DNA of 63,117 nt from Limnohabitans planktonicus II-D5. Lineage in GTDB: Bacteria > Pseudomonadota > Gammaproteobacteria > Burkholderiales > Burkholderiaceae_C. Location of the stretch: positions 1 through 63,117 of the forward strand of contig NZ_LFYT02000027.1 of assembly GCF_001270065.2 (NCBI RefSeq), given 5' to 3'. Made by a program: the position numbers and the translations under genes. Positions 40,672-48,537 of the stretch are shown in pieces (within the stretch, counting starts at the first letter, position 1; every line of letters begins with the position of its first letter). The notes beneath the pieces were generated by a model. It was not told the DNA's origin. It did not search any database and saw only the letters and a program-made list of their open reading frames with translations.

Positions 40672-41419
40672 TCATTTTTTGAGTCGGTGGTCGCGGCGCA
40701 AGCAAGCAGCTGCCCAAGGTTTGCCCGCAGATGAGCCGGTGCAGCCAGCCAGCCACGCCCCTACTTTGCCAAGCGGCGGCGCACTGACACAGGGACTTGC
40801 GCCGGTGGCGAAAGGGGCCTCACAGCCTGCAAATGTCCCACCCTTGCATCCGGATGGACTGGAGACGCAAGCAGCCAGCGCCCAATCAGAAGCGCCATTG
40901 CCCACTTTGCAAGATGCACAAGCGCTCACGCCAGCTTCTGACTTTCAGTCTTTCATGCGCCAGGGGGTGCCTGCTGAAGTGCGCAATGCCGCTGTGAAAA
41001 AGCTGTTCACCGACCCGCACTTCAACATGATGGACGGTCTGGACATTTACATCGGCGACTACAACACGCCCGACCCCCTGCCTGCGGGCATGTTGCAAAA
41101 AATGGTGGGTGCGCAACTGCTCGGTTTGCTGGACAAACCCCATGAATCGGCTGCGCAGCTTGAGGCCCCGGCCGAGCCCGCGTTGCCCGCAGGCAGTGAT
41201 GGCGCAAGCCTCGGTGAAAACCCTGATCAAAGTCCCGCTGCGCAGGAAGTCTCGCCAGTTGTGGCACAGTCGCCGCCTTCCCTGCCTGATTCGGCAGGAC
41301 CGGTCAGCTCCGTGCTGCAGCCCACAGTAACCGCACCCCCAGAACATGACCACCCTGATTTGCAACTGCAACCAAACCATGCCCCTGCAAGCCCAAGCTC
41401 TGGGCCAAGCACTGGGTGA
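40664..41419 (+). CDS. DUF3306 domain protein
   Basis: A 251-residue protein starting MSDHFLSRWSRRKQ, a hallmark of DUF3306 proteins. A Pro/Ala-rich stretch is followed by the conserved core (LQDAQALTPASDFQSFMRQG, RNAAVKKLFTDPHFNMMDGL, DIYIGDYNTPDPLP), then a low-complexity tail. The last 74 bp overlap the start of the Fe-S protein gene in another frame, an unusually long overlap; the tail (QLQPNHAPASPSSG) may be dispensable sequence produced by that overlap. Function unknown. Confidence 0.8.
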   Translation: MSDHFLSRWSRRKQAAAQGLPADEPVQPASHAPTLPSGGALTQGLAPVAKGASQPANVPPLHPDGLETQAASAQSEAPLPTLQDAQALTPASDFQSFMRQGVPAEVRNAAVKKLFTDPHFNMMDGLDIYIGDYNTPDPLPAGMLQKMVGAQLLGLLDKPHESAAQLEAPAEPALPAGSDGASLGENPDQSPAAQEVSPVVAQSPPSLPDSAGPVSSVLQPTVTAPPEHDHPDLQLQPNHAPASPSSGPSTG

Positions 41420-43496
41420 AGACCTGACGCTGCACACCACTTTGTGCCGCCGCGAGGCGGGGCAATTCCAGAAAGCCGTGAAAACCGGCGAGACCGTGGT
41501 GGTGGCCTGCACCCAAGAAAAGCGTTTGTTCAGTGAACTGGCCGAGCAAACCGAAGGCGCGATTTCACCGATCCGCTTCGTCAATATCCGCGAAACCGGC
41601 GGCTGGGGCCGTGAAGCCGAGCACGCCACACCCAAAATGGCCGCCTTGCTGGCCGCAGCCCGCCTGCCCGAAGCCGAACCGGTGGCCACCGTCACCTATA
41701 AAAGCGAAGGCCGCGTGCTCATCATCGGCGCTGTGGATGCCGCCGAGCGCGCGGCCAGCTTTTTGGCCGATGCGATGCAGGTAACGATTTTTGCGCAAGG
41801 CCCCGGCAAGGCCGGGGGCAGCCAGGAGCGACGCTTTCCGGTGGTGGCTGGTCGCTTGCAAGGCCTGAAAGGCTGGTTGGGAGCCTTCGAGGTGTCGTGG
41901 GACGCCAGCAACCCGATTGACCTGGACCTGTGCACCCGCTGCAACGCATGCGTGGCCGCCTGCCCCGAGCAGGCCATTGGCCTCGATTACCAAGTGGACC
42001 TGTCGCGTTGCACTTCACACCGCGACTGCGTCAAGGTGTGCGAAGCTGCGGGTGCCATTGACTTTGGCCGTGACGCGCGTGCGCAAACCGAGCGCTTTGA
42101 CGTGGTGCTGGACCTGCGCGGTGACCAAGCCTCACCCACGTTCACCTCGCACGCCTTGCCTCAGGGGTATTTCCGCTGGGATGGGCAAGACCTGCAAACC
42201 CTGCTCAAGGTGCGCGAACTGGTGGGCGAGTTTGAAAAGCCACGCTTTTTTGCCTACAAACAAAAGCTCTGCGCCCACAGCCGCAACGAGCAAGTGGGCT
42301 GCAGCGCCTGCATCGACATCTGCTCTGCCGAAGCTGTGCGCTCGGATAAAAGCCGCCAACAAATCGTGGTCAACCCCAACCTGTGTGTGGGTTGCGGTGC
42401 CTGCACCACGGCTTGCCCCACAGGCGCTCTCACCTACGCCTACCCGCGCCCGGCGGAGCAGGGCACCAAGATCCGCGCACTGCTCTCGGCCTACCAGGCC
42501 GCTGGCGGGCGCGACGCCGCGCTGCTGCTGCACAGCCAGGAAAAAGGCCAGGCCCTGATCGACGAGCTGGGTCGGGGTGCGCAGCTGGGCGTCATGCAAG
42601 GCGTGCCCGCCCGCGTGATGCCTGTGGCCTTGTGGCACACGGCCAGTGTGGGCATGGAGCTGTGGCTCTCGGCCGTGGCCTATGGTGCACGCCAAGTCAT
42701 GGTGCTGCTCACCGACGAAGAAGCACCGCAGTACCGCGCCGCGCTCATGGAACAAATGGCTGTGGCCCAAAGTCTGCTGAACGGACTGGGTTACACCGGT
42801 GTGCATTTCCAGCTGATCGAAGCCAAAACCACCACGGCTTTGGACGGCGATTTGCAGCGCCTGTGCGCCCGCAACCTCAAGGCCAGCAGCTTGCCCTCAG
42901 GTCCCGCCGTCGCAGCCCGCCACGCCGTGCAGGCTGAAAAGCGCAGCAACCTGGAGCTGGTCATCGACCACCTCATGGCCCAGTCACCCGTGATGGCCAT
43001 GGACGAGGCCTCGCGCCCCAAAGCGCTCGATTTGCCCGCTGCCGGATCGCCATTAGGCAGCATCACAGTCGACGGCAGCAAGTGCACGCTGTGCATGAGC
43101 TGCGTGGGGGCTTGCCCCTCATCCGCGTTGCAAGACAACCCGCTGCAGCCCGAAATCCGTTTCATCGAGAAAAACTGTGTGCAGTGCGGCTTGTGCGCCA
43201 AAACCTGCCCCGAAGACGCCATCACCTTGCAGCCTCGCCTGTCGCTGTTGGCCGAACGCACGCAAGTCCGTGTTTTACACGGCAGCCCCCCTTATGCCTG
43301 CATTCGCTGCAGCAAACCTTTTGGCACGCTCAAGGGCATCGAAGCCATGTTGGGTCGCCTGGCTGGGCACAGCATGTTCCAGGGCGCAGCTCTGGAGCGC
43401 CTGAAAATGTGCGGCGACTGCCGCGTGGTGGACATGTTCACCGACGAAAACCAGGTGCGCATCCCCGGTGCCAACACCCCCTCCAAATCCCAATAA
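41346..43496 (+). CDS. Multi-cluster 4Fe-4S protein of formate dehydrogenase clusters
   Basis: A 716-residue cytosolic protein with at least five 4Fe-4S motifs: CTRCNACVAACPEQA near 195, CSACIDIC near 318, CVGCGACTTACPTGA near 345, CTLCMSCVGACPSSA near 579 and CVQCGLCAKTCPEDA near 611, plus further Cys pairs (ICNCNQ, YACIRCSKPF, MCGDCR). The middle (about 380-520) resembles a nucleotide-free alpha/beta domain (AVAYGARQVMVLLTDEEAP). It is probably an electron-transfer hub or maturation factor for the formate dehydrogenases; not proven. It begins inside the DUF3306 gene and is followed 9 bp later by the TorD-like gene. Confidence 0.82.
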   Translation: MTTLICNCNQTMPLQAQALGQALGEDLTLHTTLCRREAGQFQKAVKTGETVVVACTQEKRLFSELAEQTEGAISPIRFVNIRETGGWGREAEHATPKMAALLAAARLPEAEPVATVTYKSEGRVLIIGAVDAAERAASFLADAMQVTIFAQGPGKAGGSQERRFPVVAGRLQGLKGWLGAFEVSWDASNPIDLDLCTRCNACVAACPEQAIGLDYQVDLSRCTSHRDCVKVCEAAGAIDFGRDARAQTERFDVVLDLRGDQASPTFTSHALPQGYFRWDGQDLQTLLKVRELVGEFEKPRFFAYKQKLCAHSRNEQVGCSACIDICSAEAVRSDKSRQQIVVNPNLCVGCGACTTACPTGALTYAYPRPAEQGTKIRALLSAYQAAGGRDAALLLHSQEKGQALIDELGRGAQLGVMQGVPARVMPVALWHTASVGMELWLSAVAYGARQVMVLLTDEEAPQYRAALMEQMAVAQSLLNGLGYTGVHFQLIEAKTTTALDGDLQRLCARNLKASSLPSGPAVAARHAVQAEKRSNLELVIDHLMAQSPVMAMDEASRPKALDLPAAGSPLGSITVDGSKCTLCMSCVGACPSSALQDNPLQPEIRFIEKNCVQCGLCAKTCPEDAITLQPRLSLLAERTQVRVLHGSPPYACIRCSKPFGTLKGIEAMLGRLAGHSMFQGAALERLKMCGDCRVVDMFTDENQVRIPGANTPSKSQ

Positions 43497-43505
43497 GTTG
43501 TTGCC

Positions 43506-44132
43506 ATGAGCCAAGATTTGAATGTGTCCGCCAACAGCCACGCACTGGACGAAGAAACCGCCCGCGCCGAGATTTACGGCTTGCTGTCCCAGTTGTATTA
43601 CGCCGCGCCGAGCGCCGAACTGCTGGGCCAACTCCAAGTGGCCGTGACCGAAGCGCCGGATGCAGGTGGCTTTTTGGAGGAGCCTTGGCGCGATTTGGTG
43701 GCCAGCGCACGCAGCCTGAACCATGATCAGGTGGTGGCCGAATACAACCGCCTGTTTGGCGGTGTGGGCAAGCCCGAGGTTTACCTTTACGGCTCGCACT
43801 ACCTCAGTGGATTTTTGAACGAAAAACCTTTGGTGCGCCTGCGTGATGACCTGGCCGAGCTGGGCTTGGCACGCAGTGAAGCCATGTTTGAAACAGAAGA
43901 CCATGTGGCCTATGTATTTGAAGTCATGCGTTTTCTGATTGCGGGCGACGATGTGGCGGTGTCGAACCTGACGCGTCAGCAAGCCTTTTTCAATCAACAT
44001 GTGCAAACCTGGTTGCCCGCCCTGTGCCAAGTGTTGCAGTCGCAGCCGCGTGCCGTTTTTTATGCCCGCGTGGCGGCTTTCACTGAAGCTTTCATCAGCG
44101 TGGAGTCGCAGGGTTTTGATTTGGTGGTCTGA
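43506..44132 (+). CDS. TorD/DmsD-family molybdoenzyme chaperone
   Basis: A 208-residue all-helical protein: EIYGLLSQLYYAAPSAELL near the N-terminus, then VVAEYNRLFGGVGKPEVYLYGSHY, the typical Y/F-NRLF...P-YxSxY region of TorD-like chaperones. Such proteins bind the Tat signal or apoprotein of molybdenum enzymes until cofactor insertion. The client is probably the Tat-exported FdhA downstream. It is the last gene of the first formate set before the TRAP genes. Confidence 0.85.
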   Translation: MSQDLNVSANSHALDEETARAEIYGLLSQLYYAAPSAELLGQLQVAVTEAPDAGGFLEEPWRDLVASARSLNHDQVVAEYNRLFGGVGKPEVYLYGSHYLSGFLNEKPLVRLRDDLAELGLARSEAMFETEDHVAYVFEVMRFLIAGDDVAVSNLTRQQAFFNQHVQTWLPALCQVLQSQPRAVFYARVAAFTEAFISVESQGFDLVV

Positions 44133-44277
44133 TTGAAAGTTTTTTCGAATCACAGTGAAAAAAATGACAAGTAGATTGCGGGTTTTCACTTAGAGGGCTG
44201 AGGCGGTCTCCTCACATAATGTAACCAAGCGGTAACTTTTCACGCTTAAAAGTTTTTTATAACCACTGGAGACCTCC

Positions 44278-45411
44278 TTGACCGAAGCCAAAACCCCACG
44301 TCGTCGCAACCTCCTCAAGGGTGCCGCTGTAGCCGCAGGTGCATTGTCTGCGCCCATGATCGCCAAGGCCCAAACAGGTCCTATCTCGATGCGTTGGCAG
44401 AGCACTTGGCCCGCCAAGGACATCTTCCACGAATACGCCCTGGATTACGCCAAGAAGGTCAACGACATGACCGGTGGCGATCTGAAGATTGAAGTGCTGC
44501 CCGCTGGCGCTGTGGTGCCTGCTTTTGGTTTGCTCGAAGCCGTGTCCAAAGGCACTTTGGATGGCGGTCACGGCGTGCTGGGTTACCACTACGGCAAGCA
44601 AAACGCTTTGGCCCTGTGGAACTCCGGCCCAGCTTTTGGCATGGACGCCAACATGATTTTGTCTTGGCACAAGTACGGCGGCGGCGCTGAACTGCTGGCC
44701 AAGTTGTACGCCTCCATTGGCGGCAACGTGCAGTCCTTCCTGTACGGCCCCATGTCCACTCAGCCACTGGGTTGGTTCAAGAAGCCAATCACCAAGTCGG
44801 CTGACTTCAAGGGCCTGAAGTTCCGCACCAACGGTTTGGCCATTGACCTGTTCACCGCCATGGGCGCTGCCGTGAACGCCTTGCCAGGCGGCGAAATCGT
44901 GCCTGCCATGGACCGTGGTTTGCTGGACGGTGCTGAGTTCAACAACGCCACCTCTGACCGTATTTTGGGCTTCCCCGATGTCTCCAAAGTGTGCATGCTG
45001 CAAAGCTACCACCAGAGCGCCGAGACGTTCGAGATCATGTTCAACAAGACCAAGTACGACGCTCTGCCTGCCAAGATGAAGTCGGTGATCGCCATCGCCA
45101 CAGAGGCCGCTTCTGCCGACATGTCATGGAAAGCCATTGACCGCTATTCCAAGGACTACATCGAGTTGCAAACCAAGGACAAGGTCAAGTTCTACAAAAC
45201 ACCCGATGCGATTTTGCAAGACCAACTGAAAATTTGGACCGAAATCGTTGCCAAGAAGTCTGCGGAAAATCCCTTGTTCAAGGAAATCGTGGAATCGCAA
45301 CGTGCCTTCGCTCAGCGTGCGGTCAAGTGGGACCAGGACACCAACATCAGCCGCCGCATGGCTGTGAACCATTTCTTTGGTGCCAAAGCAGCCGAACCGA
45401 AAAAAGGTTGA
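44278..45411 (+). CDS. TRAP transporter solute-binding protein (DctP family)
   Basis: A 377-residue periplasmic binding protein with a Tat signal (RRRNLLKGAAVAAGALSAP, cleavage near AKAQ). The mature domain shows RWQSTWPAKDIFHEYALDYA, the anion-binding region GLKFRTNGLAIDLF and GGEIVPAMDRGLLDGAEFNN. It resembles the FcbT1/TakP-type branch (mannitol/chloroaromatic/2-oxo acid) more than DctP itself; the ligand is unknown. TTG 44278, 6 bp after GGAG, appears to be the start. Upstream, 145 bp separates it from the TorD-like gene and may hold a promoter. Confidence 0.88.
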   Translation: MTEAKTPRRRNLLKGAAVAAGALSAPMIAKAQTGPISMRWQSTWPAKDIFHEYALDYAKKVNDMTGGDLKIEVLPAGAVVPAFGLLEAVSKGTLDGGHGVLGYHYGKQNALALWNSGPAFGMDANMILSWHKYGGGAELLAKLYASIGGNVQSFLYGPMSTQPLGWFKKPITKSADFKGLKFRTNGLAIDLFTAMGAAVNALPGGEIVPAMDRGLLDGAEFNNATSDRILGFPDVSKVCMLQSYHQSAETFEIMFNKTKYDALPAKMKSVIAIATEAASADMSWKAIDRYSKDYIELQTKDKVKFYKTPDAILQDQLKIWTEIVAKKSAENPLFKEIVESQRAFAQRAVKWDQDTNISRRMAVNHFFGAKAAEPKKG

Positions 45412-45429
45412 TTTTCATTTGACAGTTCC

Positions 45430-45460
45430 ATCAGCCATCCAGGTCTCCTGGATGGCTGAT
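45430..45460 (+). promoter_or_regulatory. Strong intercistronic hairpin between TRAP genes
   Basis: Arms 45430-45443 (atcagccatccagg) and 45447-45460 are perfectly complementary over 14 bp with a 3-nt loop. No T-run follows, and the small permease starts 20 bp later. It probably protects or stabilises the upstream binding-protein mRNA so that more binding protein than permease is made, as is usual in such operons. Confidence 0.75.
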
Positions 45461-45479
45461 TCATTTATGTGGTTCTCTT

Positions 45480-46103
45480 ATGCAAAACCTGTTGCTCTTT
45501 ATTGACAAAGTCAGCACTTGGATCGGTCAGTTTTTTTCCTGGTTGATCGTGGCCTTGACTTTCATGATTTCCTGGGAGGTTTTCTCCCGCTATGTGCTGG
45601 ACAGCCCCCACGCCTGGGCCTTTGACGTCATGAGCATGATGTATGGCACTTTGTTCATGATGGCGGGTGCCTACACCTTGTCCAAGAACGGTCATGTGCG
45701 AGGCGATGTGCTGTATGGCTTTTTCCCGCCTCGTCTGCAGGCTTGGCTCGATCTGATTCTTTACATCCTGTTTTTCATTCCCGGTGTGGTGGCTTTGGCC
45801 TATGCCGGCTATGGCTTTGCTGCCGAGTCCTGGGCTATCAACGAACACTCCAACATCACGGCCGACGGTCCGCCCATCTATCCATTCAAAACCATCTTGC
45901 CGATTGCGGGTGCTTTCTTGTTGGCTCAAGGCTTGGTTGAAATTGTGCGGTGCATCGTGTGCATCAAGCAAGGCGAATGGCCCAAGCGTGGCGACGATGT
46001 GGACGAGGTCGATGTCGAGAAACTCAAAGAAATGGTCAACGTGAAAGACGAAGACATTGCCAAGTTGGGCGAGCTGGCGACTGCCAAGGGAAATCAAAAA
46101 TGA
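45480..46103 (+). CDS. TRAP transporter small permease (DctQ family)
   Basis: A 207-residue membrane protein with four hydrophobic segments (first WIGQFFSWLIVALTFMISWE, with the conserved EVFSRYVLDSPHAWAFD after it) and a charged cytoplasmic C-terminus (DDVDEVDVEKLKEMV). It pairs with the large permease, whose ATG overlaps its stop (ATGA). Confidence 0.88.
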   Translation: MQNLLLFIDKVSTWIGQFFSWLIVALTFMISWEVFSRYVLDSPHAWAFDVMSMMYGTLFMMAGAYTLSKNGHVRGDVLYGFFPPRLQAWLDLILYILFFIPGVVALAYAGYGFAAESWAINEHSNITADGPPIYPFKTILPIAGAFLLAQGLVEIVRCIVCIKQGEWPKRGDDVDEVDVEKLKEMVNVKDEDIAKLGELATAKGNQK

Positions 46104-48064
46104 AAAAAGAAGTCTGGTTTGGCCTGACCATCATGGCCTTGGTCGTGCTGTCGGCCTTTGTGTTGCTGCCTGCACCCTCTGAGATGACCAACGGTCATTT
46201 GGGTTTGTTGATGCTGGCCTTGGTGGTGGTGGCGATCATGTTGGGTTTCCCCACAGCTTTTACCCTCATGGGCATGGGCATGATCTTCGCCTGGATTGCT
46301 TACCGAAGCGCTAACCCCGATTTGGCGGTTCAGCAAACGCTCGACCTGATGGTTCAGCGAGCGTATTCGGTCATGTCTAACGACGTGCTGATCTCGATTC
46401 CCTTGTTCGTGTTCATGGGTTACCTGATTGAACGCGCCAATTTGATCGAGAAATTGTTCAAGAGCATGCACCTGGCCATGGCCCGTGTGCCGGGTTCCTT
46501 GGCGGTGGCCACCATCGTGACCTGCGCTATTTTTGCCACGGCCACAGGCATCGTGGGCGCGGTGGTCACGCTCATGGGTTTGTTGGCGCTGCCCGCCATG
46601 CTGCGTGCTGGTTACAGCGTGCAACTTTCGGCCGGTGCCATCACTGCAGGTGGTTGCTTGGGCATCTTGATTCCGCCTTCGGTCATGCTGATCGTGTATG
46701 GTGCCACGGCGGGCGTGTCGGTGGTCAAGCTGTACGCCGGGGCGTTTTTCCCGGGCATCATGCTGGCCACTTTGTACGTCTTGTATGTGGTCATCATTGC
46801 CAAAATCAAGCCCAGCATGGCCCCGCCCATGTCGGCTGAAGACCGCATCGTGCCTTTGCCAGCGTTTGCGCAAGTGGTGTCCAAAGACATCAGCAGCACT
46901 GTATTGCCTGGTTTGATTGGTGCGATCAAAGGCAAACGCAATGCGGCCGTGCCCATGCGTGACTTGCTCAACCACTTGGTCATTGCTTTGCTGCCGCTTT
47001 TGGCTGTGGCAGCGATCATGGGCACCATCTACTTCAAAGTCACAGCACCTCTGCCAGTCGAGGCGGTGGAGGGCGTCGTGGCCATGGGTGGCGAGTTGTC
47101 TGATTCGGCCGTCGCCGAAGAAGAGGCCTCCAGTGTCAGTGGTTTGGCTGAACCCGAAGCCGATGGCTTGCAAACACCACCCGGTTCGACCGAGGTCGCC
47201 AAATCAGATGCGGCACCTGGGGCAGAGCCGGCCAAAGCCGATGCTCCTGCTCCTGCCAGTGCTGCGGTCACTGCTGCGGCAGCAACACCCGCAGCCGATG
47301 CCGAGCGCTTGCCCGCGCCACTGTCTTTCTGGATCGGTTTGGCCAGTTGCGCAGTGGCCTTGGCCATCTTTTATGCGTACTTCAGTTTTGTGCGCCTTGA
47401 AATCTTCAAGATGCTGCTGGGTTCGTTCTTCCCTCTGGCCCTCATGATTTTGGCGGTGCTGGGCACCATCGTGTTTGGTCTGGCCACGCCCACCGAGGCG
47501 GCGGCCATGGGTTCGCTGGGTGGATTGTTGCTGGCTGCGGCTTACCGCAGGCTCAACTATGTGGTGCTGCGAGAGTCGGTGTACCTCACGGCCAAAACCA
47601 GCGCCATGGTGTGCTGGTTGTTTGTGGGCTCCAGCATTTTCTCGGCCGCGTTTGCGCTGCTGGGCGGGCAAGAGATCATCAACACCTGGGTGCTGGGCAT
47701 GGACCTGACGCCCGTGCAGTTCATGATCCTGGCGCAAGTGGTCATCTTCTTGTTGGGGTGGCCCCTGGAGTGGACCGAGATCATCGTGATTTTCATGCCG
47801 ATCTTCATCCCTTTGCTGCCTCACTTCGGCATCGATCCCTTGTTCTTTGGCTTGTTGGTGGCCCTGAACTTGCAGACCGCGTTCCTCAGCCCTCCGGTGG
47901 CCATGGCCGCGTTCTACCTGAAGGGTGTGAGCCCACCGCACGTCACGCTCAACCAGATCTTTGCAGGCATGCTGCCTTTCATGGCCATCCAGGTCTTTGC
48001 GATTGTGCTCCTCTACTTGTTCCCGGCCATCGGCATGTGGTTGCCTGAGGTTCTGTACAAGTAA
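46100..48064 (+). CDS. TRAP transporter large permease (DctM family) with extra linker
   Basis: A 654-residue sodium-coupled TRAP permease, longer than the usual 425-450. Family regions are ISIPLFVFMGYLIERANLIE, ATGIVGAVVTLMGLLALP, AGGCLGILIPPSVMLIVYG and, near the end, LNLQTAFLSPPVAMAAFYLKG. Residues about 317-405 form an acidic, then Ala/Pro-rich low-complexity insert (AEEEASSVSGLAEPEADG, AKADAPAPASAAVTAAAATP) between hydrophobic segments. Longer large permeases of this kind exist in the FcbT3-like branch. Translationally coupled to the small permease. Confidence 0.88.
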   Translation: MKKEVWFGLTIMALVVLSAFVLLPAPSEMTNGHLGLLMLALVVVAIMLGFPTAFTLMGMGMIFAWIAYRSANPDLAVQQTLDLMVQRAYSVMSNDVLISIPLFVFMGYLIERANLIEKLFKSMHLAMARVPGSLAVATIVTCAIFATATGIVGAVVTLMGLLALPAMLRAGYSVQLSAGAITAGGCLGILIPPSVMLIVYGATAGVSVVKLYAGAFFPGIMLATLYVLYVVIIAKIKPSMAPPMSAEDRIVPLPAFAQVVSKDISSTVLPGLIGAIKGKRNAAVPMRDLLNHLVIALLPLLAVAAIMGTIYFKVTAPLPVEAVEGVVAMGGELSDSAVAEEEASSVSGLAEPEADGLQTPPGSTEVAKSDAAPGAEPAKADAPAPASAAVTAAAATPAADAERLPAPLSFWIGLASCAVALAIFYAYFSFVRLEIFKMLLGSFFPLALMILAVLGTIVFGLATPTEAAAMGSLGGLLLAAAYRRLNYVVLRESVYLTAKTSAMVCWLFVGSSIFSAAFALLGGQEIINTWVLGMDLTPVQFMILAQVVIFLLGWPLEWTEIIVIFMPIFIPLLPHFGIDPLFFGLLVALNLQTAFLSPPVAMAAFYLKGVSPPHVTLNQIFAGMLPFMAIQVFAIVLLYLFPAIGMWLPEVLYK

Positions 48065-48287
48065 AGAACGGCGTTCACGCACACGGAACCTGGCGTTTTG
48101 TGTGTGTGGATTCTTTCTTGAAGTCCTTCCTCGATTGGCATGTCACCTGCTTGACGCAAATCAATCGTGAGTAAGGGTTTTCACATGGAAAGCTTGTATT
48201 CAAGACAGTAAGATGACCTATGCAATTGCTTGCTTAGGTTGAGTGCTCCGTAAAGCCATCACCTTGTCCCTCTTTCAGGAGTCTTTG

Positions 48288-48494
48288 ATGTCTTCCAAAA
48301 CTTCTTCTCTTTCGCGCCGCACCCTGTTTTCCGGGGCTGCCACAGTGGGCGCTGTGGCAGCGGCTACGGCCGTTTTGCCTGGTGTGGTCCAACAGGCAGT
48401 GCCTGCTGCCCCTGCCTTGCCTAAACCCACGCGTGGCGGTGGTTACACCCTGAGCGAGCACGTTCAGCAGTACTACAAGACCACCCGCGTCTGA
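48288..48494 (+). CDS. Small Tat-signal protein of formate dehydrogenase region
   Basis: A 68-residue protein: Tat signal SRRTLFSGAATVGAVAAAT, then a short mature part ending GGGYTLSEHVQQYYKTTRV. This matches the 'formate dehydrogenase region TAT target' family, which sits just before the catalytic subunit gene and whose role is unknown. ATG 48288 has CAGGAG 6 bp upstream; the longer frame from 48243 lacks one. The catalytic subunit begins 43 bp downstream. Confidence 0.88.
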   Translation: MSSKTSSLSRRTLFSGAATVGAVAAATAVLPGVVQQAVPAAPALPKPTRGGGYTLSEHVQQYYKTTRV

Positions 48495-48537
48495 TTTTTC
48501 GTCTCTCTTTCCTGTTCATCCCCAACTGGAGCTCTCC

